DNA of 64,000 nucleotides from CG2-30-36-16 sp964372115 (GCA_964372115.1 CAYJPN010000013.1:56565-120564), one strand, 5' to 3'; counted from the stretch's first letter, positions 10,088 through 18,267 are shown. The notes: generated by a model not told the origin, from the letters alone. Program-made: numbers and translations.

Positions 10088-10588
10088 TTATCTCGTTGTT
10101 TTTTGATAATCGAAATAAAAATAACCGCTGATAATTATTCCGAAAGAGATTATCCCGGCGACAAGTGAGATACTGCTTGACGAAAATAATACAACAAATG
10201 ACTGAGCAATTTTGGTGATAATTTCCATAATTTGCCCGCCAAGGGCAATTGAAGAACCCGGTTTATCCGTACCGATAATTTTTGCGAGCACAAAACCGGA
10301 AATAATTAAACTTAAAACAACAAATATTGATGAAATTGAAAGTATAAAAAACTTATCGCTTTTACCGTGTTTTAACTTTTTATTAAGCTGTGTCATTAAT
10401 TTTGATGTGAAATTATCCGGGGGAGAATATTCTTTTATTTTTTTGAAACTATTCGATGCAGTTTGTAAAGTTTGTAATTGCTGTTTAATTTCTGCTGAAC
10501 TGTTTAACTCTTTAAGAAAATCTTGCAGCTCTGTTCCGGTTAATTCGCCGTCAATATAACGGTTTAATATTTCGTTTATAATTTTCAT
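10088..10588 (-). CDS. Putative membrane anti-sigma factor
   Basis: A 166-residue protein whose ATG overlaps the stop of the ECF sigma gene by 4 bases, implying translational coupling. The N-terminal 60 residues (NRYIDGELTG and the helix after it) resemble the anti-sigma domain that binds the sigma factor in the cytoplasm. The HxxxCxxC zinc motif of ZAS-type anti-sigma factors is absent; there are no cysteines. Two hydrophobic helices follow, about 80-103 and 128-157. Function is inferred mainly from gene order. It should hold the sigma factor inactive at the membrane until a signal arrives. Confidence 0.72.
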   Translation of the reverse strand: MKIINEILNRYIDGELTGTELQDFLKELNSSAEIKQQLQTLQTASNSFKKIKEYSPPDNFTSKLMTQLNKKLKHGKSDKFFILSISSIFVVLSLIISGFVLAKIIGTDKPGSSIALGGQIMEIITKIAQSFVVLFSSSSISLVAGIISFGIIISGYFYFDYQKTTR

Positions 10589-11151
10589 CTTAGTTCCTCA
10601 ACAAGATTATTCCGGACTATTATATCCATCAAAATATTTCTCGATCGGTATAAAAGCACTTTTACATTGCTTATTGTTAAATTCATTACTTTGCTTATTT
10701 CTTCGCAGCTCATTTCATCAAGATAAAACAAACTTATAACAGCAGCGTTTTTTTCAGGCAACTCATTTATTAATTGGTTAACTATATTTCCCATCTCAGC
10801 TTTTTCACCCGCATGAATATCAAAATCGCTTTTTAAATATTCATGATCATCAATCGATGCCATTTCAAACTCAATTTTTCTCTTTTTGGTAGAGAGCCGG
10901 GTTAATGCTGAATTGTACACAATTCTATAAAACCAGGTGGAAAATTTTGCTTCACCTTTAAAATTTGAAAGAGCTTTAAATGCTTTAAGAAAACAATCCT
11001 GCAAAACTTCTTCGGCTTCCATTTCGTTTTTGAGCATTCTTTTAAGAAGCGAAAAAGCTTTGTTTTTATACCGGTCAACCAAAATAGTAAAATCAGATTG
11101 ATTGCCGCTTTTTACCGATTCGATTATTTCATTGTCTGTTAATTTTATCAT
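10585..11151 (-). CDS. ECF RNA polymerase sigma factor (sigma-70 family, RpoE-like)
   Basis: A 188-residue protein with sigma region 2 (about 20-90, including STWFYRIVYNSALTRL for promoter melting and -10 recognition) and region 4 (about 125-180, with MSCEEISKVMNLTISNVKVLLYRSR truncated here to its HTH core EEISKVMNLTISNVK). It redirects RNA polymerase to a stress regulon. The next gene overlaps it and is the likely anti-sigma factor. A matching promoter, TGTAACC-N17-GTCTAA, lies directly upstream, so it probably activates its own transcription. The -10 ends only 8 bases before the ATG and no Shine-Dalgarno is visible, so the transcript may be leaderless. Confidence 0.92.
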   Translation of the reverse strand: MIKLTDNEIIESVKSGNQSDFTILVDRYKNKAFSLLKRMLKNEMEAEEVLQDCFLKAFKALSNFKGEAKFSTWFYRIVYNSALTRLSTKKRKIEFEMASIDDHEYLKSDFDIHAGEKAEMGNIVNQLINELPEKNAAVISLFYLDEMSCEEISKVMNLTISNVKVLLYRSRNILMDIIVRNNLVEELR

Positions 11152-11158
11152 TCGATAA

Positions 11159-11188
11159 TTAGACCCAACAATTTAGCAATAGGTTACA
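11159..11188 (-). promoter_or_regulatory. Putative ECF-type promoter of the sigma gene
   Basis: On the minus strand TGTAACC (11188-11182) is followed after 17 bases by GTCTAA (11164-11159), an ECF-like -35/-10 pair. The same boxes occur on the plus strand for the divergent gene. Confidence 0.55.
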
Positions 11189-11253
11189 ACAGGAATCGCT
11201 ATGCGTCAAAAATACTTTGATACAAACCTAAAAGCAATTTTTATTCTGCATTA

Positions 11254-11282
11254 TGTAACCAAAATCCATTTAGCGTGTCTGA
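11254..11282 (+). promoter_or_regulatory. Putative ECF-type promoter of the divergent membrane-protein gene
   Basis: TGTAACC (11254-11260) is followed after 16 bases by GTCTGA (11277-11282). Transcription would start near 11289, giving a leader of about 68 bases before the ATG at 11357. Confidence 0.55.
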
Positions 11283-11356
11283 AGGATTAGAGAACAAAAT
11301 TGTAACCGATATAGAAATTGGTTGTCATAAGTATAAAAGAACGAAAGGATACAAAA

Positions 11357-11713
11357 ATGGACAAAGAGAGTGTTGCAGTATTTATTCCAATCGTAATAAC
11401 ACTAGTTACCGGATTGGTATTTGTTACGTTTATCTATTTCCGATCTCGAGAAAAACAAATGCTAATAGAAAAAGGAATGGATGCCGAAACTATAAAATCA
11501 TTTTACGAGAGTAAAAAAGATAATTTTTTGATGCTCAAAATTGGTGTTATTTGTATAGCATTCGGGCTCGGGCTCGGATTGGGACTAATGCTTGAAGATT
11601 GGACTATGAAAGAATACTGGGTACCATTTTTTATCTTCTTGTTTACAGGTATTGGCTTTGTTGTCGGAAACCTTGTAGCAAGACATTTAGAAAAGAAAAA
11701 TGCTTCAGTATAG
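11357..11713 (+). CDS. Small membrane protein, DUF6249-like
   Basis: A 118-residue protein. The frame extends further upstream, but the ATG at 11357 is preceded by AAAGGAT at good spacing, so this start is preferred. There is an N-terminal transmembrane helix (about 5-27), a cytoplasmic charged segment (RSREKQMLIEKGMDAETIK), and a C-terminal pair of hydrophobic helices with a Gly-rich FGLGLGLGL stretch. It resembles DUF6249 proteins found next to ECF sigma factors in Bacteroidota. No biochemical role is known. Its promoter matches that of the divergent sigma gene, so it is probably a target of that sigma factor. Confidence 0.75.
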   Translation: MDKESVAVFIPIVITLVTGLVFVTFIYFRSREKQMLIEKGMDAETIKSFYESKKDNFLMLKIGVICIAFGLGLGLGLMLEDWTMKEYWVPFFIFLFTGIGFVVGNLVARHLEKKNASV

Positions 11714-11725
11714 CTTAAAATAAGA

Positions 11726-11750
11726 AGAGGCTGCCTATCAGGCAGCCCCT
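11726..11750. terminator. Terminator hairpin between convergent genes
   Basis: AGAGGCTGCC (11726-11735) pairs with GGCAGCCCCT (11741-11750) with one mismatch and a 5-base loop. The minus-strand side is followed by a U-rich tract. It separates the membrane-protein gene from trxB. Confidence 0.7.
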
Positions 11751-11757
11751 TAAATCA

Positions 11758-12705
11758 TTAAGCCTCGTTAGCTTCAAGCCATCTCTCTGCATCGAGAGCA
11801 GCCATGCAGCCAGTTCCGGCGGCAGTTATTGCCTGTCTATAAACTTTGTCGCCAACATCACCTGCCGCAAACACACCTTCAACATTTGTATAAGTTGAAC
11901 CGGGCTTTACTTTTAAATAACCTGTTTCATCCATATCAAGGATACCCTTGAAAATGCCGGTATTGGGTTTATGCCCTATGGCAATAAACAAACCGTCTGC
12001 TTCTAATTCTTGAGTAGAATGATCTTTTGTGTCTTCGAGAATTACACCGGTCATTGTTTTGCGACCATTTTCTTCTTTGCCTAAAACTTCTTTTATTACT
12101 TTGCTCGTCATCAATTTAATTTTAGAATTTTTTTGCACACGTTCGGTCATTATTTTTGATGCCCTGAATTCATCGCGGCGATGAATTACAATTACCTCCG
12201 ATGCAAATTTTGTAAGAAAGTTAGCTTCTTCCATTGCCGTGTCCCCGCCGCCAACCACAATAACTTTCAGGTTCTTGAAGAAAAAACCGTCACAAGTTGC
12301 GCAGGCAGAAACGCCGTATCCCATATATTTACTTTCGCTCTCAATGCCAAGCAGCCGTGCAGAGGCGCCGGTGGAAACGATAACAGCATCAGCAGTATAA
12401 ACTTCATCATACGACTTGATAGTGAAAGGTCGTTTTGAAAAATCGACTTCGGTTACTTCCTTAAAAAATGATTTTGCACCAAACCTTTCTGCCTGTTTAC
12501 GCATAACATCCATCAACTCGGGTCCTTGAATGCCATGCTCGAAACCGGGATAGTTTTCCACTTCGGTTGTAATTGTAAGCTGACCGCCCGGCTGCATTCC
12601 CTCGAAAATTACGGGATTTAAGTTTGCACGCCCCGTATAAAGCGCTGCTGTATAACCGGCAGGACCGGATCCAATTATAATAACTTTATGATGATTATCT
12701 GCCAT
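11758..12705 (-). CDS. trxB: Thioredoxin reductase (NADPH)
   Basis: A 315-residue FAD enzyme that passes electrons from NADPH to thioredoxin in the cytosol. Visible elements are the FAD-binding GSGPAG (12-17), the redox pair C135-A-T-C138 in SACATCDG, the NADPH-binding GGGDTAMEEA, and the C-terminal FAD motif GVFAAGDVGD. The length is standard for the low-molecular-weight class. CGGAGC just upstream of the ATG serves as ribosome binding site. A TAnnTTTG box 34 bases upstream is a candidate promoter, so it is probably transcribed apart from queG, 83 bases upstream. Confidence 0.97.
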   Translation of the reverse strand: MADNHHKVIIIGSGPAGYTAALYTGRANLNPVIFEGMQPGGQLTITTEVENYPGFEHGIQGPELMDVMRKQAERFGAKSFFKEVTEVDFSKRPFTIKSYDEVYTADAVIVSTGASARLLGIESESKYMGYGVSACATCDGFFFKNLKVIVVGGGDTAMEEANFLTKFASEVIVIHRRDEFRASKIMTERVQKNSKIKLMTSKVIKEVLGKEENGRKTMTGVILEDTKDHSTQELEADGLFIAIGHKPNTGIFKGILDMDETGYLKVKPGSTYTNVEGVFAAGDVGDKVYRQAITAAGTGCMAALDAERWLEANEA

Positions 12706-12739
12706 TTTTGCTCCGTGAGAATAATTTCAATTGTTTTTA

Positions 12740-12747
12740 CAAATTTA
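12740..12747 (-). promoter_or_regulatory. Putative -7 element upstream of trxB (TAAATTTG)
   Basis: The minus strand reads TAAATTTG, matching TAnnTTTG, 34 bases before the trxB ATG. No clear -33 box is seen. Confidence 0.3.
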
Positions 12748-12788
12748 TAAATTTTATATCAATAAGATTCATTTTCTTTGTGATGGTT

Positions 12789-13727
12789 TCAGTCATCACC
12801 CAAAACAAATTTTGCATTGCGTAAAAAACCCTTTAACCGGGCGCGCAATATTGGGCTTTCTTTAAATCGTCGTTTAAACTCTCCTCCGCTCATTTTTTTT
12901 ATTTCGTCTAATGTAAATTCTTTATTGTCCGCACTAAAAAACTCAACTATTTCTGTTACCTTAGAAAATTTATTATTCCATGGACAAACATCCTGGCAGG
13001 TATCGCATCCAAAAATCCAGTTCTCAAATTTGCCCTTAAATTCATCATTTATCCCGCTTTTGTTTTCTATTGTCAGATAAGATATACATTTATTTGAATC
13101 CACCACATACTCACTCACTATTGCTCCTGTTGGGCACGCATCAATACACGCCGTGCACGAACCGCAGTGGTCAACTTCAATTTGCGAATAATAAAATTCC
13201 TTATTGCAAACAATATTTGCAATAAAAAACCAACTACCGTATTTGCGGTTAATTATATTTGTATGTTTGCCTTGCCACCCTATTCCGGCACGTACAGCCC
13301 AGGCTTTATCCATAACCGGGCCTGTATCAATATAACTTTTTGCTTCAAATGATGAATCGATTGCCTTCAGAAGGTTAATCATTTCGTCCAATTTTTTCCA
13401 AATTATAAGATGATAATCTTTACCCCAAGCATAACGTGATACTTTACCATTTTTTTCTTTACTCGAAAAATTTTGGGGTGCGTAATAATTTAAGCCGAGC
13501 GAAATTATACTTTTTGCTGAGGGTAAAATTTCCGTAACATTTTTACGCTTTTCAACATTTTTGTTCATATATCTCATCCCTGCTTGATAACCCGTTTCAA
13601 GCCACCCCAGCAGTTTTTCTGTTTCTTTTGTTAATTCAAATGCCGGGGCAAAACCAACAAGATTGAACCCGAGATCATTTGCAATTTTTACTACATCGGA
13701 ATTATTTAGGGATGACTGTTTTACCAC
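12789..13727 (-). CDS. queG: Epoxyqueuosine reductase
   Basis: A 312-residue cobalamin-dependent iron-sulfur enzyme that reduces epoxyqueuosine to queuosine in tRNA, the last step of the pathway. Two [4Fe-4S] motifs are clear: CGSCTACIDACPTGAI and CDTCQDVCPWN. The N-terminal region has the family's GWLETGYQAGMRYM stretch. It is shorter than E. coli QueG (about 380 residues) because the C-terminal HEAT-like extension is missing, which is common in Bacteroidota-group homologues. The start codon is GTG at 13727, overlapping the Rieske gene by 7 bases. It is likely co-transcribed with the two genes upstream. No other queuosine gene lies in the window. Confidence 0.94.
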   Translation of the reverse strand: MVKQSSLNNSDVVKIANDLGFNLVGFAPAFELTKETEKLLGWLETGYQAGMRYMNKNVEKRKNVTEILPSAKSIISLGLNYYAPQNFSSKEKNGKVSRYAWGKDYHLIIWKKLDEMINLLKAIDSSFEAKSYIDTGPVMDKAWAVRAGIGWQGKHTNIINRKYGSWFFIANIVCNKEFYYSQIEVDHCGSCTACIDACPTGAIVSEYVVDSNKCISYLTIENKSGINDEFKGKFENWIFGCDTCQDVCPWNNKFSKVTEIVEFFSADNKEFTLDEIKKMSGGEFKRRFKESPILRARLKGFLRNAKFVLGDD

Positions 13728-14071
13728 GTCATCTCTTGTTTCACAATTTTTACAAAAACATCTTCATTAAATATTTTAATATCGTATGATTTCAGTCCCC
13801 TTGTTCCTGTAGGCATATTTCCGTCTTTTAATCTGAACTTCCAACCATGAAGCGGACAAACTACACAATCATCTTCTATAAAACCATCGTAAATTATTGC
13901 GCTTTGCTGGTGCGGACAATTATTACTGAGAGCGTATATTTTTGCTCCAACTTTGAAAACTGCGATGTCAATGTCATCTACCAAAAAACGATTGCCTATT
14001 TTTTCTTTTAACTCATCAACAGCGCAAATTTTTTGATAACCTTTTAATTCTTGTCTGTTAAAAATTGGCAT
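13721..14071 (-). CDS. Rieske [2Fe-2S] ferredoxin-like protein
   Basis: A 116-residue single-domain Rieske protein. The cluster ligands are C52 and H54 in NNCPHQ and C72 and H75 in VCPLHGWKF. There is no transmembrane segment or signal peptide, so it is a soluble electron carrier of the NirD / ring-dioxygenase ferredoxin type, not the cytochrome bc subunit. It overlaps the metallo-hydrolase gene by 14 bases and queG by 7 bases, so the three form a coupled operon. It may deliver electrons to a neighbour such as QueG, but that is inference from position only. Confidence 0.88.
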   Translation of the reverse strand: MPIFNRQELKGYQKICAVDELKEKIGNRFLVDDIDIAVFKVGAKIYALSNNCPHQQSAIIYDGFIEDDCVVCPLHGWKFRLKDGNMPTGTRGLKSYDIKIFNEDVFVKIVKQEMTW

Positions 14072-14903
14072 AAAGTTTATCTGTTGTTATTCCTTTATCA
14101 GTAAACTTAACTGTAGCTGCCGCATTTACCGGATCGTGCTCGAAAAATAACATCCAATTTTCTTTTACAGCTTTAGGCAAAATTTCTTTTTTTTCTTTTA
14201 ACGTTATAAGCGGCTGCAAATCATAACCCATAATATAAGGGAGACGGACGTGTGCTGTTAACGGAAAAAGGTCGCCGCAGTAAAGAAGAGTATTTGTAGA
14301 ATCGGTTATTTTAACCAACTGCTGTCCGAAAGTATGCCCATTTACAACGTTAAAACTTATCTCATCATCGAAATTATCATCTCCGTCGAGAAAATTTATT
14401 ACACCGTGTTCTAAAAGAGGTTCAAAATTTTCTTTCAAATAACTTCCTTTATCGCGCTCGGATGCATTTATAGCCCAATCATAATTTTGCTTTTGCACAT
14501 GATAATTTGCGTTTGGAAAAGTCGGAACGAACTTTCCATTTTCTTCTTTTGTCGAACCGCCGGTATGATCGAAATGGAGGTGAGTTAGAATTACATCTGT
14601 AATTTCTGCGGCTGAAATACCCAGCGGGAGTAAAGTGTTTTCGAGCGCAGATTGCTGCCGCTCAATTTTATAAATAGTTTTAGATTTTTCTTCCCATTTA
14701 TCACCCATACCCGTATCAATTAATATTTTTTTGTCCCCCGATACGAGCAGCAGACTTCTCGTGGCAAGTTTTATCCGGTTTGCTTCATCGGCGGGAATTG
14801 TTTTTTCCCATAATGGCTTAGGTATTATGCCAAACATTGCACCGCCATCGAGATAAAAATACCCGGTATTGATAATGTGCAGTTTATATTTTCCTATAAT
14901 CAT
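14058..14903 (-). CDS. MBL-fold metallo-hydrolase
   Basis: A 281-residue metallo-beta-lactamase-fold hydrolase. The zinc motif HLHFDH is at 108-113. Later metal ligands sit in NGHTFGQ (His, about 190), YCGDLFP (Asp, about 211) and FFEHD (His, about 255). There is no signal peptide. The arrangement fits lactonase or glyoxalase-like family members, but the substrate cannot be told. It is the first gene of the operon leading to the Rieske protein and queG. The upstream gap 14904-15077 holds a short inverted repeat. Confidence 0.85.
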   Translation of the reverse strand: MIIGKYKLHIINTGYFYLDGGAMFGIIPKPLWEKTIPADEANRIKLATRSLLLVSGDKKILIDTGMGDKWEEKSKTIYKIERQQSALENTLLPLGISAAEITDVILTHLHFDHTGGSTKEENGKFVPTFPNANYHVQKQNYDWAINASERDKGSYLKENFEPLLEHGVINFLDGDDNFDDEISFNVVNGHTFGQQLVKITDSTNTLLYCGDLFPLTAHVRLPYIMGYDLQPLITLKEKKEILPKAVKENWMLFFEHDPVNAAATVKFTDKGITTDKLYANF

Positions 14904-14953
14904 AATTTTTTAATCCTTTGACATTAACTAACATTAAATTAGTGAAGAAATAA

Positions 14954-14974
14954 CTAACTATAAAGTTTAGTTAG
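14954..14974. repeat. Short inverted repeat CTAACTA/TAGTTAG
   Basis: Seven-base arms (14954-14960 and 14968-14974) in the divergent gap between the metallo-hydrolase and the next plus-strand gene. It could be an operator, but it is short and AT-rich. Confidence 0.25.
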
Positions 14975-15077
14975 AATTTTTATAATGATAAAAAAAAATA
15001 ATTATTAATTGCATACGACGCAAAGCACACTTATTTAAATACAACACTTAGTTTGATTAAGCTAACAACACCCAACG

Positions 15078-15767
15078 GTGGAACATATTAATTTTGTTAT
15101 GCAATTTTTATTGAGTGTAATGAACGAGTACAATATTAATCCCTGTTATTTTGCGGAACAAAAATCCAGACGAACCACGGCGGAAATTGCCAATGCGAAG
15201 CTTGAGTTTTTGAAAGAAGAGGAGTTTCGATTGAAACATCAAATGGAAATCATTTTTAAGCATTTTCTGAAAGCTGTGGAAAATCACACACGGATGTTTT
15301 ATCACTCTGTTGTAGAAAGCACTCTTCCAGAAAAAAGTAATGACTCTATAGAAATAAGGGATGATCTTGAAACACCGATTATCGCTCTGTTTAACGAGCT
15401 CCCTCTAATTGTAAAAAAGCATATCGATATAGTTGATTTGTGGGCGCATAAAACCGAATCATTTAACGAGACGCTTCCATTCAATACCTATATGCAATTT
15501 GAACTACCGCCGCTTTGTATTGACAAAAAAGTAAAGGAAGTTTTAGGATATATTGCTTCCCTGCTTATCAAAAATAAAGTTATAAAAATAAATGGTAATA
15601 CTTATTGGGTATTGGAATGCGGCAGTAATTTCATTATTCCTAAATCAGATTATAACTGGTCAACTGAGATGCTTGATATTTTATCTGTTTATGAAGAATA
15701 TTTTCAACAATTAAAAATTTTAAACAATAAAATAGACTCGTTAAAAATAGCGCATAGTGCCGCTTGA
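15078..15767 (+). CDS. Uncharacterised protein with long N-terminal helices
   Basis: Not recognised. The longest frame begins with GTG at 15078 (229 residues); ATGs at 15099 and 15120 are equally possible, and none has a strong ribosome binding site. The protein has charged helical segments (about 30-75) that may form a coiled coil. A region near 160-195 (VLGYIASLLIKNKVIKI and following strands) looks like a winged helix. It ends in another helix. There are no membrane segments, signal peptide or catalytic motifs. It is followed 210 bases later by another uncharacterised gene in the same direction. Confidence 0.6.
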   Translation: MEHINFVMQFLLSVMNEYNINPCYFAEQKSRRTTAEIANAKLEFLKEEEFRLKHQMEIIFKHFLKAVENHTRMFYHSVVESTLPEKSNDSIEIRDDLETPIIALFNELPLIVKKHIDIVDLWAHKTESFNETLPFNTYMQFELPPLCIDKKVKEVLGYIASLLIKNKVIKINGNTYWVLECGSNFIIPKSDYNWSTEMLDILSVYEEYFQQLKILNNKIDSLKIAHSAA

Positions 15768-15977
15768 TTTTAGGTTAATCGTCTTTCAATTTCTTTAACT
15801 CCCCTTCTGTTTCAGCGCTAATTTCTCGTTCGAATGATTAATACTTTCTGTTAAAAGGATACCGCCCACCAATTCCAATTTGTAGTTGTGGAAGACAAAT
15901 GATTGGGCTAAACTATTCCGTTGTTTTTATCGATAACAAGAGTAGAAGATAATTTTTATGATAAAGGATTTTTGATT

Positions 15978-16694
15978 ATGTCGGTATCGATGCCCTTGAC
16001 AAAGGATATGTTGAAGAAAATGTTTTTGAAAGTGTTATATGAACATACCACCGAAACCGGATTGTACTCGGATAGAAGTTCAAATTACATAGATGTTCTC
16101 CGCGATACGATGGTAGAATTTTTTAATATTTCATATTTAACTGATGAAGAATTTGAAGAAGGCGCACTTGCGGTAAGGGAGTTAGAGTATTATGGTTATA
16201 TCCAGACAAACATCGATGAGGAAACGGACAATTTTAAAGAGTTAACAGAAAATGGAAAGCGAGTAGCCAGAAAAAATATTGATGAAATTATTTTACCAAA
16301 TATTAATATTGATACAGTTTTAACTCGTTACGATTTGCGTGAATTGGTCTTGGATGATTTTTTAAACGGTGATTATAATATCGCACTTAAAAAGGCTTTT
16401 ACAAAGCTCGAAGTAAAAGTTAGAGAAAATATAGTCCGTCCCTCTGCGCTTTTAGAAAAAGAACAAATTTCCAGCTATTTTGTTACTCAGGACGGATTAA
16501 TCAGAGAAAATAAGAACGAAGAGATGACAAAAAGATTAAAGACTTTGCACTTTAAACTCCTCGGCGATATAATGTGGTACAACTCCGTAAGTGTACCAAT
16601 GAATGATGAAGAAAGTGCGATAATAACAGCGCAAATATTAGGTTTCGTCAACCTTCACTTAAAACTGGTTGATCAATGCACACAAATTATGTAA
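15978..16694 (+). CDS. Uncharacterised protein with a Ymh/TIGR02391-like segment
   Basis: The ATG at 15978 has AAAGGA about 9 bases upstream and is preferred over the longer frame beginning at 15921; this gives 238 residues. An N-terminal region (about 20-100) looks like a winged helix, with ELEYYGYIQTNI followed by KELTENGKRVARK. The middle (DLRELVLDDFLNGDYNIAL, KKAFTKLEVKVRE) resembles the start of the Hypoth_Ymh (TIGR02391) domain. The conserved RNP...H part of that family is replaced by LLGDIMWYNSVSV. The domain may therefore be diverged. Some Ymh proteins occur near defence or mobile loci, but no such context is seen here. It ends before a strong terminator. Confidence 0.6.
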   Translation: MSVSMPLTKDMLKKMFLKVLYEHTTETGLYSDRSSNYIDVLRDTMVEFFNISYLTDEEFEEGALAVRELEYYGYIQTNIDEETDNFKELTENGKRVARKNIDEIILPNINIDTVLTRYDLRELVLDDFLNGDYNIALKKAFTKLEVKVRENIVRPSALLEKEQISSYFVTQDGLIRENKNEEMTKRLKTLHFKLLGDIMWYNSVSVPMNDEESAIITAQILGFVNLHLKLVDQCTQIM

Positions 16695-16762
16695 GCCTAA
16701 ACCGGCACAATAGAACCTCTTTTACATAAAATTTGCGGCATTAAATTAACCGACGTTACCTT

Positions 16763-16792
16763 ACAAAGGACACTACTAAAAGTGTCCTTTGT
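16763..16792. terminator. Bidirectional terminator hairpin
   Basis: A perfect 12-bp stem (ACAAAGGACACT, 16763-16774, with 16781-16792), a 6-base loop and a following T-rich TATTTCTTT lie between convergent genes. Confidence 0.8.
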
Positions 16793-16799
16793 TATTTCT

Positions 16800-17519
16800 T
16801 TACACTTTTGAAAACTTTGATTTAAATTTTTCTAATACCGCACAACACACTATTTTTGCTGCGCCTTCAAAACCCATCTGCGATGTATTTATTACGACGT
16901 GGTAATTAACAGGGTCGTCAATATCCTTATGAAAATATTTATGGATGAAATTTTTCCTTTCTGCATCGTCTTTTTTAACCCCTTCCAAAGCTTCTTTGTG
17001 CGAAATATTGTAATGTTGTTCAACGTGAGTAACACGTTTGTCAAAAGGAGCAACAAGTCTTACATGAAATACATTCGGATAATTGGCAGTTAAAAAATTT
17101 GAGCCGCGTCCTATAATAACAACATTACCTATTAGGGCAATTTGTAAAATAGTTTCAAAGGTTTTGTGTATTAGTGCCCATGGGTCAGGTTGACCCGTCA
17201 ACAGTTCGTTAATAACCGATGTTACCGCGGAAAACTTAAAATCTTCCATTAATTCTACGAGTGCGGTCGGTAAGCTATTATCTTCGATTACTTTCTCAAT
17301 AAGATTTTTGTCAAATGCCGTCCATGCAGGGGTATTATTCGATCGGAAAGGTTCGAGTGAATTTATTATATGATTGCTGATTGTATTTGCCCCGGCTCCA
17401 GCCTGTCTGGATAATGTAATACAAACTCCTTGTTCTTTTTTGCCGGCATATTTTTCTCGCTGCCAAGATTGGGTTTCGAGATATCTTTTTGCTTTTTCAA
17501 AAGCGCCGTGTATCAACAT
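16800..17519 (-). CDS. Cytidylate kinase-like family protein
   Basis: A 239-residue nucleotide kinase-fold protein of the 'cytidylate kinase-like' family (PF13189 type). A P-loop-like segment follows CITLSRQAGAGANTISNHI (about 32-50). The core strand VVIIGRGSNFLT and FHVRLVAPFDKRVTHV match family blocks. These proteins are relatives of CMP kinase that often occur as extra copies; their true substrate is unknown. A textbook Shine-Dalgarno AAAGGAGG precedes the ATG. It is transcribed alone between terminators. Confidence 0.8.
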   Translation of the reverse strand: MLIHGAFEKAKRYLETQSWQREKYAGKKEQGVCITLSRQAGAGANTISNHIINSLEPFRSNNTPAWTAFDKNLIEKVIEDNSLPTALVELMEDFKFSAVTSVINELLTGQPDPWALIHKTFETILQIALIGNVVIIGRGSNFLTANYPNVFHVRLVAPFDKRVTHVEQHYNISHKEALEGVKKDDAERKNFIHKYFHKDIDDPVNYHVVINTSQMGFEGAAKIVCCAVLEKFKSKFSKV

Positions 17520-17620
17520 ACTAACCTCCTTTTGGGGTTAATTATTTTGGAACCGGAATATGATGCTGAATCCTGACAGGAAATTAATCTTTTTTTTTGT
17601 CGGAATAAAGTCCTTTAAAA

Positions 17621-17654
17621 CTAATAAAGGACATTGTTCGATGTCCTTGATTAG
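17621..17654 (-). terminator. Terminator of the downstream ferredoxin gene
   Basis: CTAATAAAGGACAT (17621-17634) pairs with ATGTCCTTGATTAG (17641-17654) with one mismatch, 93 bases after the ferredoxin stop. On the minus strand it is followed by TTTTAAAGG. Confidence 0.55.
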
Positions 17655-17746
17655 TTTAGGAATAATGACTTCCTTCCGCCAGTCTATTTATTACTTAGCG
17701 GCTTTTGACTTGTTCAAATTCCCTTCGGGATTTCCGTAAAAAAAAA

Positions 17747-18013
17747 TTACAGTTTTACAACCGCATCAACCGGGCAAACACTTACACATTGTGGTTCATC
17801 GTGAAAACCTACACATTCGGTGCATTTGTCAGGTACAATGTAAAAATATTCTGATGAGAAAAATCCAGTAGCTCCGGAAGGCGCTGGATCATTTTCACCA
17901 TAGGTAGTTCCATTTAATTCCCATGAGGCGCTGCCTTCATAAATTGCGCTGTTCGGACATTCAGGTTCGCATGCGCCGCAATTAATGCAGTCTTCGTTAA
18001 TTTTATAAGCCAT
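17747..18013 (-). CDS. 2[4Fe-4S] ferredoxin, copy 1
   Basis: An 88-residue ferredoxin. The first cluster motif is CINCGACEPECPNSAI, the second CTECVGFHDEPQCVSVCPVDAV. The second has the longer loop between CxxC and C that marks Alvin-type ferredoxins. An insertion of about 40 residues separates the clusters. It carries electrons at low potential for oxidoreductases in the cytoplasm. It is a close paralogue of the ferredoxin 254 bases upstream, from which it differs by lacking the C-terminal extension. AAGGAG precedes the ATG. Confidence 0.93.
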   Translation of the reverse strand: MAYKINEDCINCGACEPECPNSAIYEGSASWELNGTTYGENDPAPSGATGFFSSEYFYIVPDKCTECVGFHDEPQCVSVCPVDAVVKL

Positions 18014-18229
18014 TTTTTAACTCCTTGTTAAAGAATAAATAAAAGAATTCAAAATAAGTTACTAAATAGCAACTAAAATTATGCCATTTGAGATGCGCAC
18101 CATTTTTAAAAAAAATTAAGATTAACAGACAGGTTTTAATAATTTATGAGAAAAGGATTAAGCCGAGATTTGTTTTTTTTCAAAAATGAGAATGAGAATG
18201 AAAAATTCTCTTATTAACGGAATAGAAAT

Positions 18230-18258
18230 AGGTTGACCCATTTGAAATGAGTCAACCT
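18230..18258 (-). terminator. Terminator of ferredoxin copy 2
   Basis: AGGTTGACCCAT (18230-18241) pairs with ATGAGTCAACCT (18247-18258) with one mismatch and a 5-base loop. It begins 9 bases after the ferredoxin stop. It implies that the two ferredoxins can be transcribed separately. Confidence 0.7.
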
Positions 18259-18267
18259 AAAAATAAT

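Noticed and set aside
10585..11713. Sigma/anti-sigma locus as a FecR/TonB (FecIR) system
   Set aside because: There is no FecR domain or TonB-dependent receptor gene nearby; the anti-sigma candidate is a small two-helix membrane protein.
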